Shown: positions 48,653 to 59,498, counted from the stretch's first letter. The stretch is 64,000 nucleotides of DNA from Planctomycetaceae bacterium (GCA_002726205.1 PBSL01000075.1:1-64000); one strand, 5' to 3'. Numbers and translations: made by a program. Notes: generated by a model not told the origin, from the letters alone.

Positions 48653-49915
48653 ATGTCACGCACGGCACTGCTTGCAGCCACCATGCTGGCCACGACCGCG
48701 ACATCCCTGCTGGCCGAGAAAATCCCCGCCCAGAAGGTCGACGGTCGAATCGACTGGGTCTATGACTACCAACGGGGCCGCTCGCTGGCCAAGCAGACCG
48801 GCAAACCGATGTTCGTTGTCTTTCGCTGCGAACGCTGACAGGCCTGCAACGATTTCGACGGGCAGGTTGTCCGTCAAGACCCCGAGGTGGCTCGCCTGGC
48901 ACGACGGTTTGTCTGCGTGCGGATCCAGTCGATGAACGGCATCAACCTGGACCTGTTCCAGTTCGAGTTCGACCTGACCTGGATGTCATTCTTCATGGAC
49001 GCGGAGAACCGGTTCTACGCACGCTATGGCGGTCGCGAGGACAGTGGCCCTGAATCGCACCTCAATCGCGAATCACTGACCCGCGTGATGAACCAGGTCC
49101 TGGGTCTCCACGAAAAACACCAGGTACAAACAGGCCGCCACGAGCCCAGCGGGCGATCAAGAAGAACGCCCGAGCAGATTCCCCCGATGCGGGCGATGAT
49201 CGCCAAGCGAAAGAACAAGTGCATCCACTGCCACGACGTCAAGGTCGCCACCCTGCGTGATCTCCGTCGCGGAAACCGCTTGCGGCGCGAGATGGTCTTC
49301 ACCTACCCGACACCAGCCAACCTGGGAATCGCCATCGATCCCCGACGGCAGGACCACGTCGAAGCGGTCCGACCCGGGACGCCGGCCACGCGGGCTGGCA
49401 TTCGCCGCGGCGACCGGATCATCAGCGCCGACGGTCAACGCGTGTTGACACTCGCCGACTTCTCACGGGTGCTGGAACGAACGCCCACGCAGGCCACACT
49501 GCCACTGACGCTGCAACGCGACGGGCAGTCGATCACGACCCGCCTGCGGCTGTCGGCGGGTTGGCGGCGGACACCCGATCCCTCCTGGAGAGAGTCGCTG
49601 CACGTCGTCGGTCCCGGCTGTGGCCTGTGGGGACGCAGGCTCAGCGCCAAGGAACGTCGCCGACTGAAACTCCCGGCCCGGAAACTGGCGTTGAAGGTCA
49701 CCTTCATCTGGGGTCCACACACCCGCCGTGCCGGGATCCGCGTCGGCGACGTGATCGTCCGACTCGACAACGTCGACGGCGACCTGACCATCAAGCAGTT
49801 CAATGCCCAGCCGATGCTCAACAACACCTGGGGTGACACGATCCCGATCGTGCTCAGGCGAAAGGGCCGCGAGATGACCGTGAAGATGACGTTTCCCCGC
49901 CAACCGGTCGACTAG
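48653..49915 (+). CDS. Predicted selenoprotein: thioredoxin-like, CxxCH and PDZ domains
   Basis: 420 residues if the TGA at 48836-48838 is read as selenocysteine (residue 62). Start ATG 48653 has GGGAGA upstream and a signal peptide (1-21). Thioredoxin-like domain about 34-150 with the redox site FRCERUQACNDFD (Cys59, Sec62, Cys65), where related planctomycete proteins are expected to carry Cys. A CIHCH motif at 190-194 could bind c-type heme. PDZ-like parts at about 220-290 (GTPATRAGIRRGDRIISADGQ) and about 305-420 (AGIRVGDVIVRLDN). The frame stays open for 359 codons after TGA, and selA and selB are in the window. Possibly an envelope redox protein. Confidence 0.85.
48836..48868 (+). promoter_or_regulatory. 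UGA codon and candidate bacterial SECIS hairpin
   Basis: After the UGA, GGCCTGC (48841-48847) can pair with GCAGGTT (48862-48868), giving seven pairs (two G-U) around a 14-base loop that may itself pair CGA with TCG. Distance to the UGA fits bacterial SECIS elements; loop details are variable, so this is a candidate only. Confidence 0.5.
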
Positions 49916-49977
49916 GCCGACGCCCGCACTTTACCCGAATCGCTTGCCGTGAGAACTGGTCGCCGCGCCGACTCTCT

Positions 49978-50415
49978 TCAATTGCCCGAGTCCACCGAGT
50001 ACTTGTCCTCGATCTCGCGTTTTCTCTTCAGGTAAATCGCCTGGTCCATCTGGCCATCCTCGAGTTGCCTGTCGAGCTGCTTGATTTCCTTTTCGCGCCT
50101 GGCTTCCAACGCCGCCAGTGTGGCGTAGAAGTTGATCTTCCTGGCCGCGTCGGCACCGCTGATCGGGTCCCAGAGGATGGAATACGGCCATGCCGCAAGA
50201 TTGACGATCCCGAGTCCAATTTCACCCGTGTAGAAGGAACCACCACCGGGAAGAATTCCCAACGCTGCAGCCAGCTTGGGGTCCTTTTCCTCGACAATCA
50301 TTCCTCTCGCAGCCAGGGCCCCGTACTCGGATTTCTGGACGCTGCTCAACGGTGTCACACAACCCGGCAGAGAACATGCCAGGACCAGCAGCAATGGAAT
50401 CGTCCTTCGGTTCAT
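49978..50415 (-). CDS. Lipoprotein of unknown function
   Basis: 145 residues from ATG 50415 (AAGGACG upstream). Lipoprotein signal with lipobox LPGC at about residue 18. Then a hydrophobic stretch (AAALGILPGGGSFYTGEIGLGIVNLAAWPYSILWDP), which resembles small envelope proteins with a glycine-rich hairpin, and a charged helical tail (ARREKEIKQLDRQLEDGQMD). No family assigned. Confidence 0.7.
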   Translation of the reverse strand: MNRRTIPLLLVLACSLPGCVTPLSSVQKSEYGALAARGMIVEEKDPKLAAALGILPGGGSFYTGEIGLGIVNLAAWPYSILWDPISGADAARKINFYATLAALEARREKEIKQLDRQLEDGQMDQAIYLKRKREIEDKYSVDSGN

Positions 50416-50638
50416 TGCGATTTTCGTCCTTTTTTCAGGATGTTGGTGTGTGGTTGCAGCCGACATCGGAGATGGGAACGGGAACGTAATGGAACGGCAC
50501 GACACCAGCAAGACGAAACCCTGTTCTCAGCCACGTTGACCAGTTCTGACCGGTTGACGGCTCTCCTGCTCTGGCCCGTTTCCACCGAATCAATACAATG
50601 CGACGCTGTTTGAGTTGACCGGAAGGGTGGAGACGTCG

Positions 50639-52762
50639 ATGAGCGAACGGCGGATCTTGGTGACCGCGGCGTTGCCGTATGCCAATGGGCACATCCATAT
50701 CGGCCACCTGGTCGAGTACATCCAGACCGACATCTGGGTCCGGTTCCAGAAGTTGCGCGGCCACCACTGCATCTACCTCTGCGCCGACGACACCCACGGC
50801 ACCGCGATCATGATCCGTGCCCGCCAGGAAGGTCGCAGCGAGGAAGAGTTGATCGCCGAGATGCAGGCGGCGCATGTCCGGGACTTCTCCGAGTTCGACA
50901 TCGTCTTCGACAACTACGGCAGCACCAACAGCAATGAAAACCGAGAGCAGTGTGCCAAGATCTGGACGTCACTTCGCGAGGCCGGGCTGATTCACCAACG
51001 GGAGGTCACGCAGCTGTTTGACCCGGTCGAGCAGACATTCCTGGCCGACCGCTTCGTCCGCGGAGGCTGCCCGAAATGCGGGGCCCCCGACCAGTACGGG
51101 GACAACTGCGACCAGTGCCTGGCCAATTTCAGCCCGACCGACCTGGTCGACCCCCGCAGCACGCTTTCGGGGGCCACTCCCGAGGTTCGCTCGGCCGAGC
51201 ACCTCTTCGTCCAGATCGAACAGCTCCACGGGTTCCTCGACGAGTGGACCCAGGACGGCAAGCACCTGCAAGCCGAGGTGGCCAACTACCTGAAGGGGCA
51301 TTTCCTGGGCGATCCGCTTCGCGACTGGGACGTCTCGCGACCGGCCCCCTACTTCGGATTCGAGATCCCCGACGCCCCCGGCCACTACTGGTACGTCTGG
51401 TTCGACGCGCCGATCGGCTACATGGCCTCGACTCACCAGTGGTGCGCCGCTCACGGCGAAGACTTCGACACGTGGTGGCGTGACCCCGACACCGAAGTCC
51501 ACCACTTCATCGGCAAGGACATCACCTACTTCCACACGCTGTTCTGGCCGGCAATGCTCAAGACCGCCGGGTACAACCTGCCGACAAAGGTCCACATCCA
51601 CGGCTTCCTGACCGTCGATGGCCGGAAGATGTCAAAATCCGAGGGCACCTTTGTCCAGGCCTCGACCTACCGGGAACACCTCGACCCCGCCTACCTCCGC
51701 TACTACTACGCCTCGAAACTCGGGCCCCGCCTCGACGACCTTGATCTCAACCTCGAGGAGTTCGTGACCAAGGTCAACACCGACCTGGTCGGCAAGGTCG
51801 TCAACCTGGCCAGCCGAACCGCCCGCTTCCTGGCCAACAGGACGCTGGCCGCGGAATACCCCGACGACGGGGGGTTGTTCGAAGCGGCAGCAGCCCGGGG
51901 CGAGGCGATTGCCGAATCCTACGAGCGATGCGATCTCAACGCCGCCATGCGTGACGTCATGGCCCTGGCCGACGCGGCCAACAAGTACGTCGAGGATGCC
52001 GCCCCCTGGGTACTCAACAAGGACCCCGACCGCGATGACCAACTGGTGGCCACCTGCAGCGTCGCGCTGAACCTGTTCCGCCAGTTGGCCATCTACCTCT
52101 CCCCGGTGCTGCCCCGCCTCGCCGAACAGACCGCCGCACTGCTGGGGCAACCCCTTGACGGTTGGGACCAATCCCAGGCCCCGCTGACCGGAACACCGGT
52201 CGCTGAATTTCAACACATGCTGCAACGTGTCGACCCCCAACAGGTACAAGCCATGATCGATGACAGCCGCGAAGCCCTCCCGAGCGACGAGACTCCCGAC
52301 GAGCAGCCGGCAGCCGCCGAGGCCATCGGGGAAACGCCGGACGAGGCCCCGGCAGCTGATGACACCGAGGTCACCGAGGTCACCGAACCGGTGGCCGCCT
52401 GCGAGGCTCACGCACAGGAACCGTTGACCGAGCAGCACTGCTCGTTTGACGAGTTCATGAAGATCGACATGCGGGTCGCCCGCGTGGCAGAAGCCGGTCA
52501 CGTCGAGGGCGCCGACAAGCTGTTGCAACTGGTACTCGACCTCGGCGGTAACGTCCGCAAAACGGTCTTCGCCGGGATCAAGGGGGTTTATCAGCCCGAG
52601 GATCTCGTCGACCGGCTGGTGATCTGCTGTGCCAACCTCGCGCCGCGAAAGATGCGGTTCGGTACCAGCGAGGGCATGGTGCTGGCTGCCGGACCCGGCG
52701 ACGAGAACATCTTCCTGCTCTCACCCGACTCGGGCGCCGTCCCCGGACAACGGGTTCACTAG
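50639..52762 (+). CDS. metG: Methionyl-tRNA synthetase MetG
   Basis: Charges tRNA-Met. 707 residues from ATG 50639 (GGTGGAGA upstream). Class I HIGH motif in [10 protein letters not shown], zinc knuckle [22 protein letters not shown] in [14 protein letters not shown]. An acidic linker (about 540-600, rich in Glu, Asp and Ala) joins the C-terminal tRNA-binding domain ([34 protein letters not shown]) also found in EMAPII. The last 42 bases overlap the convergent membrane-protein gene. Confidence 0.96.
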   Translation: MSERRILVTAALPYANGHIHIGHLVEYIQTDIWVRFQKLRGHHCIYLCADDTHGTAIMIRARQEGRSEEELIAEMQAAHVRDFSEFDIVFDNYGSTNSNENREQCAKIWTSLREAGLIHQREVTQLFDPVEQTFLADRFVRGGCPKCGAPDQYGDNCDQCLANFSPTDLVDPRSTLSGATPEVRSAEHLFVQIEQLHGFLDEWTQDGKHLQAEVANYLKGHFLGDPLRDWDVSRPAPYFGFEIPDAPGHYWYVWFDAPIGYMASTHQWCAAHGEDFDTWWRDPDTEVHHFIGKDITYFHTLFWPAMLKTAGYNLPTKVHIHGFLTVDGRKMSKSEGTFVQASTYREHLDPAYLRYYYASKLGPRLDDLDLNLEEFVTKVNTDLVGKVVNLASRTARFLANRTLAAEYPDDGGLFEAAAARGEAIAESYERCDLNAAMRDVMALADAANKYVEDAAPWVLNKDPDRDDQLVATCSVALNLFRQLAIYLSPVLPRLAEQTAALLGQPLDGWDQSQAPLTGTPVAEFQHMLQRVDPQQVQAMIDDSREALPSDETPDEQPAAAEAIGETPDEAPAADDTEVTEVTEPVAACEAHAQEPLTEQHCSFDEFMKIDMRVARVAEAGHVEGADKLLQLVLDLGGNVRKTVFAGIKGVYQPEDLVDRLVICCANLAPRKMRFGTSEGMVLAAGPGDENIFLLSPDSGAVPGQRVH

Positions 52763-54772
52763 CCCGGCAGGCCGACAGCTGACCATCTGGCCCGTCGTGC
52801 CCTCGACGGCCTTAGCGGCCGGCAGGACCAGCACCGCCAGTGTCCAGACGGCAAGAGGTGTCAACTCGGCCACCAACCGTCCCGCCGCCCACTCGAGATT
52901 GTCTTCCCAACGGGGAATCACCAGGAACGGGAGGCAACAGGCTGCCAGCATCAGCCCACAGGTTGCCAAGGGCCAGGCCACCTCCGCCTGTCGCCAGCGA
53001 CCCCGGCTCTGCCAGGCCGTCAACAGCAGCAGCAGTCCCAGCGCACCGAAGCGGGGTGACAAGAAGGCCGTGAACAGAAAATGCCCGGCGACCCGAGGCA
53101 GCCGCGGGATACCCGCCAACACCCCGGTCGGCGTCAACAGTTCGCGATAGTCATCCGGCAGGATTCCACCCACCACCACACGGGTGAAAACCAGTTCGTG
53201 AACCAGCAAGACGGCCAGGACCACCAGTCCAACGCCGACGGCAAAACGGCGAGGTGTCGCCTTGCCGGCTCGCCACATCAACAACCACGACGTGACCAGC
53301 ATCACGACCACGTGAACCGCCCCCTCGGCCTTGGCCAGGCCGGCAACCACCAGGAACAGTCCCGACAACACGTACCAGCCTCGATGTCCCTCGCGCCAGC
53401 CGGCCAGCCCGCTGGCTGCCGCCGCCAGCAACCCGATTCCCAGGACCTGTTCCGGACAGCCGTTGAACGCTGCCAGGTTGTCCCGACCGTAGTCAAACCC
53501 ACACCAGGCCGGCAGCACCAGCAGCATCAGGCCACCGACGGCTCCGTGGGCCACCTCCAATCGACACAGGCTGCCTCCCAGCACCACCGCCGCGGCGAGC
53601 AGTGAGAGCGGAAACAGGACGACCGCGGCCACCTCACGGAATCCCGAACTCCCGGCATCAAGACCTCCTCCCAGCCCTCCCAGCACCGCCTCGCTCGCCG
53701 GTACGAGCAGGGGATAACGCGGATGAAAGTGCACGTGATCGGTGTCCTGAAACACCGATTCCCCGCGCGGCCCGGCCTGGTCCAACATCAGCCGGGCCTT
53801 GTAAGCCCATTGCATCCGCTGGTCAAAACCGTCGATCCCCCGGCTGACGGCAATCCCCAGGCTGGCCAACACAACAAGTCCTCCCAGCCCGATCACCAGG
53901 AAGGAAGCCGGTGGAGATGCCGGTCCGGCCACCAAAGGCTCAGGGGTTGTCCGACTCCTGCGTCCCACCAGTCCGCCGACTGCGGCCAGAATCACCGCCG
54001 GCAGCAGGGCGACCAGCGGATGAACCGGCCAACCGATCACGAAAGCCACCATCGCGATGATCGCCATCCCGAAGACACCCACCAGCCACGACCACGCGAG
54101 TCGTTCCCAGCGGCCGGAGATCTCGACATCCAGGCCCAGCAACTGCAATGTTCCCCGACCGGCCGCCACACAGATCCCCATGCCCAGGACAACCAACAGC
54201 CAGCCGACGACGCCGGGACCAGCCAGCACGCTGGGCAGGCGAGTGTTTCCGGAAACTGGAGGAGGTTCTGACTGCCGACCGTCCGAGAAATCCTGGTCAA
54301 CACGATCCGGGTTCACCGGGACCAGCGCCAGGCCCTTGACTCCCCAGCGGATCCGCCGTTGGGAGACAAACTCCGAGAGGGTCCGGCCCGACCTCTTGAT
54401 CGCGGCAGCCGAATAGACCCGGCGAGGAAAGACCCAGTAGGCCAGTTCTCGCTCCAGGAACTGGTCGGCCGGCACCCGCGGAGCTTGCCAGGTGTCCACC
54501 AACACGCCATCACGTGGTGGCACCTCGTTCTCGATCTCCTCGACCAGTCCCGCCATTCTCCCCAGGGCATTGGCGGCCCGGCCCGGCGACGGGTTGTCCG
54601 AGACCTTCTCGGCAACCGACTCGAGAGCGTGAGAGCCCAGGCTGACCAGGGCCAGGATCGTCCAGGCAAACACGACGATCTTCCAGGGAGCCGGGCCAGA
54701 CAGGATCGAACGTTTCGCGGTCACGCCGAAAGAACTCCAGAAAATTTCACGCGGATCAGGATAGCACAACAC
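52721..54772 (-). CDS. Polytopic membrane protein, GT39/ArnT-like layout
   Basis: 683 residues from a GTG at 54772. One N-terminal span (about [19 protein letters not shown]), a soluble segment to about 175, then 10 or more spans. The loop [25 protein letters not shown] and the acidic [20 protein letters not shown] resemble glycosyltransferases of the lipid-linked GT-C type, but no catalytic motif is certain. Its C-terminal 14 codons are antisense to metG. Divergent from the SGNH gene at 54805. Confidence 0.7.
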   Translation of the reverse strand: MLCYPDPREIFWSSFGVTAKRSILSGPAPWKIVVFAWTILALVSLGSHALESVAEKVSDNPSPGRAANALGRMAGLVEEIENEVPPRDGVLVDTWQAPRVPADQFLERELAYWVFPRRVYSAAAIKRSGRTLSEFVSQRRIRWGVKGLALVPVNPDRVDQDFSDGRQSEPPPVSGNTRLPSVLAGPGVVGWLLVVLGMGICVAAGRGTLQLLGLDVEISGRWERLAWSWLVGVFGMAIIAMVAFVIGWPVHPLVALLPAVILAAVGGLVGRRSRTTPEPLVAGPASPPASFLVIGLGGLVVLASLGIAVSRGIDGFDQRMQWAYKARLMLDQAGPRGESVFQDTDHVHFHPRYPLLVPASEAVLGGLGGGLDAGSSGFREVAAVVLFPLSLLAAAVVLGGSLCRLEVAHGAVGGLMLLVLPAWCGFDYGRDNLAAFNGCPEQVLGIGLLAAAASGLAGWREGHRGWYVLSGLFLVVAGLAKAEGAVHVVVMLVTSWLLMWRAGKATPRRFAVGVGLVVLAVLLVHELVFTRVVVGGILPDDYRELLTPTGVLAGIPRLPRVAGHFLFTAFLSPRFGALGLLLLLTAWQSRGRWRQAEVAWPLATCGLMLAACCLPFLVIPRWEDNLEWAAGRLVAELTPLAVWTLAVLVLPAAKAVEGTTGQMVSCRPAGLVNPLSGDGARVG

Positions 54773-54787
54773 CCGGGGACGACCGGC

Positions 54788-54793
54788 TATAAT
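54788..54793 (+). promoter_or_regulatory. Consensus -10 box of the SGNH gene; near-leaderless start
   Basis: Perfect TATAAT ending 11 bases before the ATG. Transcription would begin around 54800, leaving about five untranslated bases and no room for a ribosome binding site. No -35 match is visible. Confidence 0.4.
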
Positions 54794-54804
54794 ACGCCAG
54801 CATC

Positions 54805-55851
54805 ATGGCGTCCTCCTCTCCCGACACTCCGACCGCTTCCTCTCCTCGCCGCCGACGGCGATTCGTGCTGATCTACGTCGCGTTTCTGCTGGCATTGATC
54901 CTCGGGTCGTTGAGGCTGATCCACATCGAAGCGGATGTGTGGGACTACTACTATCCCGAGATCGCGGCAACCGGTGCCTCAACCGCCTCGGAGGACCGTT
55001 CCGACCGGGCGTTTGACATTCTCACACTCGGTGGCTCGGTGATGCTGCAGGTCGAAGATGCTCTGGAAATGCGACTGCAAAAAAACCTGGATGGACGTGT
55101 TCGCTGTTTTCATCTCGCCACGACTGCCCACACCTCGCGAGACAGTTGGCTGAAATACCAGCGGCTGGCCGGCCAGAAGTTTGACCTGGTCATCGTCTGT
55201 CACGGCATCAACGACGTCCGGATGAACTACTGGTCGGCCAACCAGTTTCGCGACGACTACACGCACTGCCCCTGGTACGCCAACCTCGCCCGTGACACCC
55301 GTTCGGGCCAATTGACACTCGGGGCACGCCTGTTGCGATTTGCCCGGCAGCAGGGACTCGGTCCACCGACCGCCGCTGACTACGCCCATGGAGAGACCCT
55401 GAAAACCGGAGCCACGTTCGAGGCAAATCTCGAGCTGTTGGCCAGCGAGGCGACTGTGCGGGGCGACCGTGTGCTGCTGCTGTCGATGCCGGCCCACCTT
55501 CCCGACAACTACACCCGCTCCCGTTTTGAAGCCGGAGAACTCGACTACGGCGCCGGCCCGGTAAAACACCCCGCCGAATTGTGGGGTTCGCCGACACAGG
55601 TTTGGCAGGGCATCACCGCGCACAATCGCCGCACCCGTACCGTCGCCGGTCGTCACCAGCACGTGCAACTGATTGACCTGCCCGAGAAGATCTCGGCCAC
55701 CGGAGCCAACTTCAGTGACATCTGCCACCTGACCGCCGTCGGCCGACAACGCCTGGTCGATGCGGTGGCACCGCTGATCACCGAGATCCTCGGCAGCAGA
55801 ACTCACCAGCGACCCACCGGCACAGTTCACACGGATCACGGTTCCTTATAG
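54805..55851 (+). CDS. Membrane-anchored SGNH/GDSL hydrolase-like protein
   Basis: 348 residues: a basic N-terminus, one span (about FVLIYVAFLLALILGSLRLI) and an extracytoplasmic SGNH domain with block I ILTLGGSVMLQ (Ser in GGS), block III VCHGINDVR and block V SDICHLTAVG (Asp-His). Probably removes or adds acyl groups on a polysaccharide. Divergent from the polytopic membrane protein; the two might act on the same glycan, which is inferred only from position. Confidence 0.78.
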   Translation: MASSSPDTPTASSPRRRRRFVLIYVAFLLALILGSLRLIHIEADVWDYYYPEIAATGASTASEDRSDRAFDILTLGGSVMLQVEDALEMRLQKNLDGRVRCFHLATTAHTSRDSWLKYQRLAGQKFDLVIVCHGINDVRMNYWSANQFRDDYTHCPWYANLARDTRSGQLTLGARLLRFARQQGLGPPTAADYAHGETLKTGATFEANLELLASEATVRGDRVLLLSMPAHLPDNYTRSRFEAGELDYGAGPVKHPAELWGSPTQVWQGITAHNRRTRTVAGRHQHVQLIDLPEKISATGANFSDICHLTAVGRQRLVDAVAPLITEILGSRTHQRPTGTVHTDHGSL

Positions 55852-56004
55852 ATCGTTCTCCCGACGAGCGGGAATCGTCACAACCCGGATTATCAGGAAA
55901 ATAGGCCCAATTTGAGAAACCGGAAAAATCTGCAATGTCTTCCAGGCCGATAAGATAGAAGTGGTAGCGTCGTTGCTTCTCCCGGAAATGGCAGACTATC
56001 GACA

Positions 56005-57528
56005 ATGGACGGACGGATTTTTCAGCAAGCAACGACGGCACTCCTGGTCGTGTGTTGTTGGGTGACAAGTTCGGTATCCGCCCAGGAATTGGCCCTGCTC
56101 GAGCAACTTCAGCAGCAGGTCAATAACCAGGAAGCCGAACTGGCGACCTTGTGGCAGATCCTGGAAGGTCGGGAATCGGCCGTCGAGGAGCAACGGAATT
56201 CCTCGACGACGGCGTCAGAGATCGGGCTGGTCACCGACGGTCGTGCCGGAGATGACGATGGCATTCGAGTCGAAGATACGCTGGCCGCATTCCACAAGCA
56301 GCTCGACGGGACCGTCAGGCCAGGCACATCGGCGTCGCAGATGAAGGTTGTCGGCCGCGTGCATGTCGACTACTGGGGCTTCCCGGGCTCGACGGCAGGC
56401 ATCAACGCCATCGAAACCGGCGACTCGACGATCACGCCTCAGGATCGAGTCGGTTTCCGTCGAATACGGTTTGGCGTTCGAGGCAACGTGGACCCAAACA
56501 TGGAATACCGGGTCGAGATGGAGTTCGCCGGCGGGAACAATTCGGAATTTCGTGACGCGTGGCTCGGTTTTCACGACATGTCGTTTCTGCAAACGGTACT
56601 GATCGGCAACCAGAAACGGCCCTACGGACTGGCTCACCTCAACAGCAGCCGCTTCAGCCTCTTCATCGAGCGCGCGTTCGTGATCGAATCGTTCAACCAG
56701 GACGCCCGTCGCCTGGGAATCGCCTCCTACGGCATCTCGGATGATCTCGAATGGAACTGGCGATACGGAGTCTACAACCAGCGATTGATCCAGGATGAGG
56801 GGCAGTACATCAACGACCACCTGCAGGCTGAGATCGCTGGCCGCTTGGCCAACACCTATCTCTGGGAAGACGATGGTCGCGATCACGCCCACTGGGCCAT
56901 CAACGGCACAATTGCCCACCCCGATGGATCGGCCCCCAACGATGGCCTCCGCGACAACGAAGCTCGCTTCCGCCACCGGCCAGAAGCCCGCAGTGTCAAT
57001 CGCTGGCTTGACACCGGGCGCATTGACGGAGCCGACTGGTACTCGGTGCTCGGATTCGAGTCGCTGATGAACTTCGGACCACTGCAGTTGTGTGGCGAGT
57101 ACCAGAGCCTGTGGTTGGATCGCGATGCGGGATTCGGTGACAACGTGCACCTGATGGGCGGCTATGCCTACGCGGCGTATTTTCTGACAGACGATCACAT
57201 GGTCTGGTCGAGACGCACCGGCACACTGGGACGGATGACACCCCGTGAGAACTTCTTCCTGGCACCCGACGGAGAAGCCGGAGGCTGGGGAGCCTGGCAG
57301 GTCGTGCTGCGATGGTCCTACGCCGACTTTTCTGACCAGGACGTCTTGGGAGGCGTCGGAGAAGCCCTGACCGTGGGCTTCAACTGGTACTGGAATTCCA
57401 ACGCCCGGATGCAGTTCAACTACATCGATGGCCGAGTCGCCGAGCGCTCTGTCAACGACTCAAACGGTCTAACGTTCACCGGTGGCGACTACCAGATCGT
57501 CGGCGCCCGATTCATGATCGACTTCTAG
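56005..57528 (+). CDS. OprO/OprP-type porin
   Basis: 507 residues: signal peptide (1-27, ending SVSAQE), a short coiled-coil (LLEQLQQQVNNQEAELATLWQILE) typical of trimeric OprP porins, then a beta barrel (DRVGFRRIRFGVRGNVDPNMEYRVEMEF, LIGNQKRPYG) ending in ARFMIDF. Probably an anion-selective channel. A TAAGAT hexamer at 55951-55956 is a possible -10 box. The next locus is a decayed copy of a related porin. Confidence 0.85.
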   Translation: MDGRIFQQATTALLVVCCWVTSSVSAQELALLEQLQQQVNNQEAELATLWQILEGRESAVEEQRNSSTTASEIGLVTDGRAGDDDGIRVEDTLAAFHKQLDGTVRPGTSASQMKVVGRVHVDYWGFPGSTAGINAIETGDSTITPQDRVGFRRIRFGVRGNVDPNMEYRVEMEFAGGNNSEFRDAWLGFHDMSFLQTVLIGNQKRPYGLAHLNSSRFSLFIERAFVIESFNQDARRLGIASYGISDDLEWNWRYGVYNQRLIQDEGQYINDHLQAEIAGRLANTYLWEDDGRDHAHWAINGTIAHPDGSAPNDGLRDNEARFRHRPEARSVNRWLDTGRIDGADWYSVLGFESLMNFGPLQLCGEYQSLWLDRDAGFGDNVHLMGGYAYAAYFLTDDHMVWSRRTGTLGRMTPRENFFLAPDGEAGGWGAWQVVLRWSYADFSDQDVLGGVGEALTVGFNWYWNSNARMQFNYIDGRVAERSVNDSNGLTFTGGDYQIVGARFMIDF

Positions 57529-57625
57529 GTTTGTCTCACCGAGACAGGATATTCCTCTCGTAACAGTATCCTCGACTGGCCAGCCAGGTGATCGAGTCGC
57601 ACGGCCCATCCGCCCGGTTTCTGCG

Positions 57626-58106
57626 GTGAAGGGCAGAGCGTGTGCCCCCGCTACCGTGGGATCGGCTCCGAAAGTAGTCACGTTGCTCGTGGCTCTGACG
57701 GCCTGGCTGCACGGCACATCCTGTCTGCTGGGCCAGGAAACCAAAGCAAACGAGTCGCCCCGGCAGATGTTGGCCACGTCCAACGACACGTCCTTGTTGC
57801 AGGATCTCCAGCGGAGGGTCGGTCACCGGCGACATCGACACACGTGGCTTCGTCGTCGATGTCGGGTACATGCTGGTGCCGCAGTCGGTGGAAGTCATGG
57901 CACGGATCGACGCTGTCAACTCGGCATACGGAGACACCTGGGAATACGCCGCCGGCATCAACTGGTTCATCAACGGGACGCACAGTCACAAGCTGACATT
58001 TGACGTCTCCGAACTCGACGATGTGCCCGCCGGCAGTTCCAGTCCCAACTTTGAAACCGGCCAAGTCGGGACACTGTTCCGGCTGCAGTACCAGGTCGCC
58101 TTCTAG
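57626..58106 (+). pseudogene. Decayed porin: N-terminus and C-terminus in different frames
   Basis: A signal-peptide-like start (from 57626: VVTLLVALTAWLHGTSCLLGQE, then NDTSLLQDLQRRV, the usual coiled start) is followed after about 190 bases by the end of a porin in another frame (from about 57820: GDIDTRGFVVDVGYMLVPQS, then INWFINGTHSHKLTFDVSELDD, ending LFRLQYQVAF). The barrel middle, roughly 350 residues, is missing. So this is a porin with an internal deletion and a frame change, not a gene. A sequencing error alone could not restore it. Confidence 0.7.
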
Positions 58107-58262
58107 CAGCCCGTTGAACGGCTCTGGGCCTGGAATCGTTCATGGCTTAGTACTATCCGACAAAGTAGAATGCGCGGACGCTGCGGGGCTGATCTATCTC
58201 ACCATGATGCGAGATTCGACTTGTCGGCTCTTGCTGGCCGACCTCTTGGGAGCCCAGAGACA

Positions 58263-59498
58263 ATGACGAATCGATTCGAGGCGAGTGGATACGATCGACG
58301 AAAATTCCTGGCGTCAACTGCCGCCCTGGGCACGGGGGCACTGGGACTGGTCGACCGCGACGTGTTGGCTGCTGATCCTCCCAATTCCTCCCAGGTGGTA
58401 ACCGGCAAGAACGCACAACTCGTCGTGCACACGTCCACGATCCCCCAGCTCGAAACACCACCCGCGCTACTCGATTCACAGATCACACCGTTGGACGTCC
58501 TGTTCGTCCGGAACAACCAGCCCCTGGCAAACGTTGCCACATTGAAACCGTTTCCCTCGAAGGGCTGGAAGATCTCGCTGACCGGAAGAGTCGACAAGCC
58601 ACGCAGCCTCAACGCCGAGAGGCTCGCCGGGATGGAACAGGTCGAACACGAGATGGTGCTGCAATGCTGCGGCAACGGACGATCGCTGTTTGCCAGTTCG
58701 GTGAAGGCCAAGGGGACACAATGGACGCGGGGCGGGATGGGCAACATCCGTGTCAGCGGGGTGAGGCTCTCGGAACTGGTCAGGAAGCTGGGTGTTCGCA
58801 TCGGCAGGAAGGCCCGCTTCTTGACTGTCGAAGGCAAGGACATCCCGCTACCGGACAAGGAGGATTTCGAGCACAGCCTGCCACTGGACGAGGCGATGGA
58901 ACACTCGCTGCTGGCAACGCGGATCAACGGCCAGCCGATTCCCGCGGTTCACGGTGGCCCGGTCCGACTGATGACACCTGGTTACTACGGCACCATGCAC
59001 GTCAAGTGGGTTTCGCGACTGCGATTCGAGGATGACGAGACCGACAACTACAATCACATTCCCCGCTACCGTGTGCCTCGTGAACGGCTACAGCCCGGGA
59101 AGCCGATCAAGTACACGTTTTCCAACAGCAAGGCCTGCTGGCGAATGAAAACCAAGTGCGTGGTTCTCTCGCCACAGCCGGATGCCGCCGTGAGGGCCGG
59201 CAAGCCGTTGGAGGTTCGTGGTGTCGCGTTCAACGATGGCAGCACGCGGATTGACTCGGTCCAGTTGTCGACCGACGGGGGACAGACTTGGAGCCGTGTC
59301 CGGCTGAACATTCCCAGCGGCCCTTTTGCCTGGTACCGCTGGTCGGCAACCGTCACGTTGCCGGCCGGAAAACGGCAACTCTGGGCCCGCACCGTCGATG
59401 CCCTGGGACGCACTCAACCACTGGACGGTTCGATCCACTGGAATCCTTCGGGATACGAGTGGAACGGTGTCGAGAAGATTGCGGTGACGGCCAGCTAG
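58263..59498 (+). CDS. Tat-exported sulfite-oxidase-family molybdopterin enzyme
   Basis: 411 residues: Tat signal YDRRKFLASTAALGTGALG, then a molybdopterin domain (about 65-270) with the Mo-ligand Cys in VLQCCGNGRSLF and GGPVRLMTPGYYGTMHVKWV, and a C-terminal dimerisation domain (about 290-405; VRGVAFNDGSTRIDSVQLSTDGGQTW). Oxidises sulfite or a related sulfur or nitrogen compound in the periplasm. A partner cytochrome is not adjacent. Start ATG 58263 was chosen because the Tat motif follows at once. Confidence 0.88.
   Translation: MTNRFEASGYDRRKFLASTAALGTGALGLVDRDVLAADPPNSSQVVTGKNAQLVVHTSTIPQLETPPALLDSQITPLDVLFVRNNQPLANVATLKPFPSKGWKISLTGRVDKPRSLNAERLAGMEQVEHEMVLQCCGNGRSLFASSVKAKGTQWTRGGMGNIRVSGVRLSELVRKLGVRIGRKARFLTVEGKDIPLPDKEDFEHSLPLDEAMEHSLLATRINGQPIPAVHGGPVRLMTPGYYGTMHVKWVSRLRFEDDETDNYNHIPRYRVPRERLQPGKPIKYTFSNSKACWRMKTKCVVLSPQPDAAVRAGKPLEVRGVAFNDGSTRIDSVQLSTDGGQTWSRVRLNIPSGPFAWYRWSATVTLPAGKRQLWARTVDALGRTQPLDGSIHWNPSGYEWNGVEKIAVTAS

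Noticed and set aside
48560-48838. Stand-alone 92-codon gene ending at the TGA
   Set aside because: Its first codons precede the ribosome binding site, and the frame continues after TGA into the same thioredoxin fold, so readthrough as Sec explains it better than a short gene or a pseudogene.
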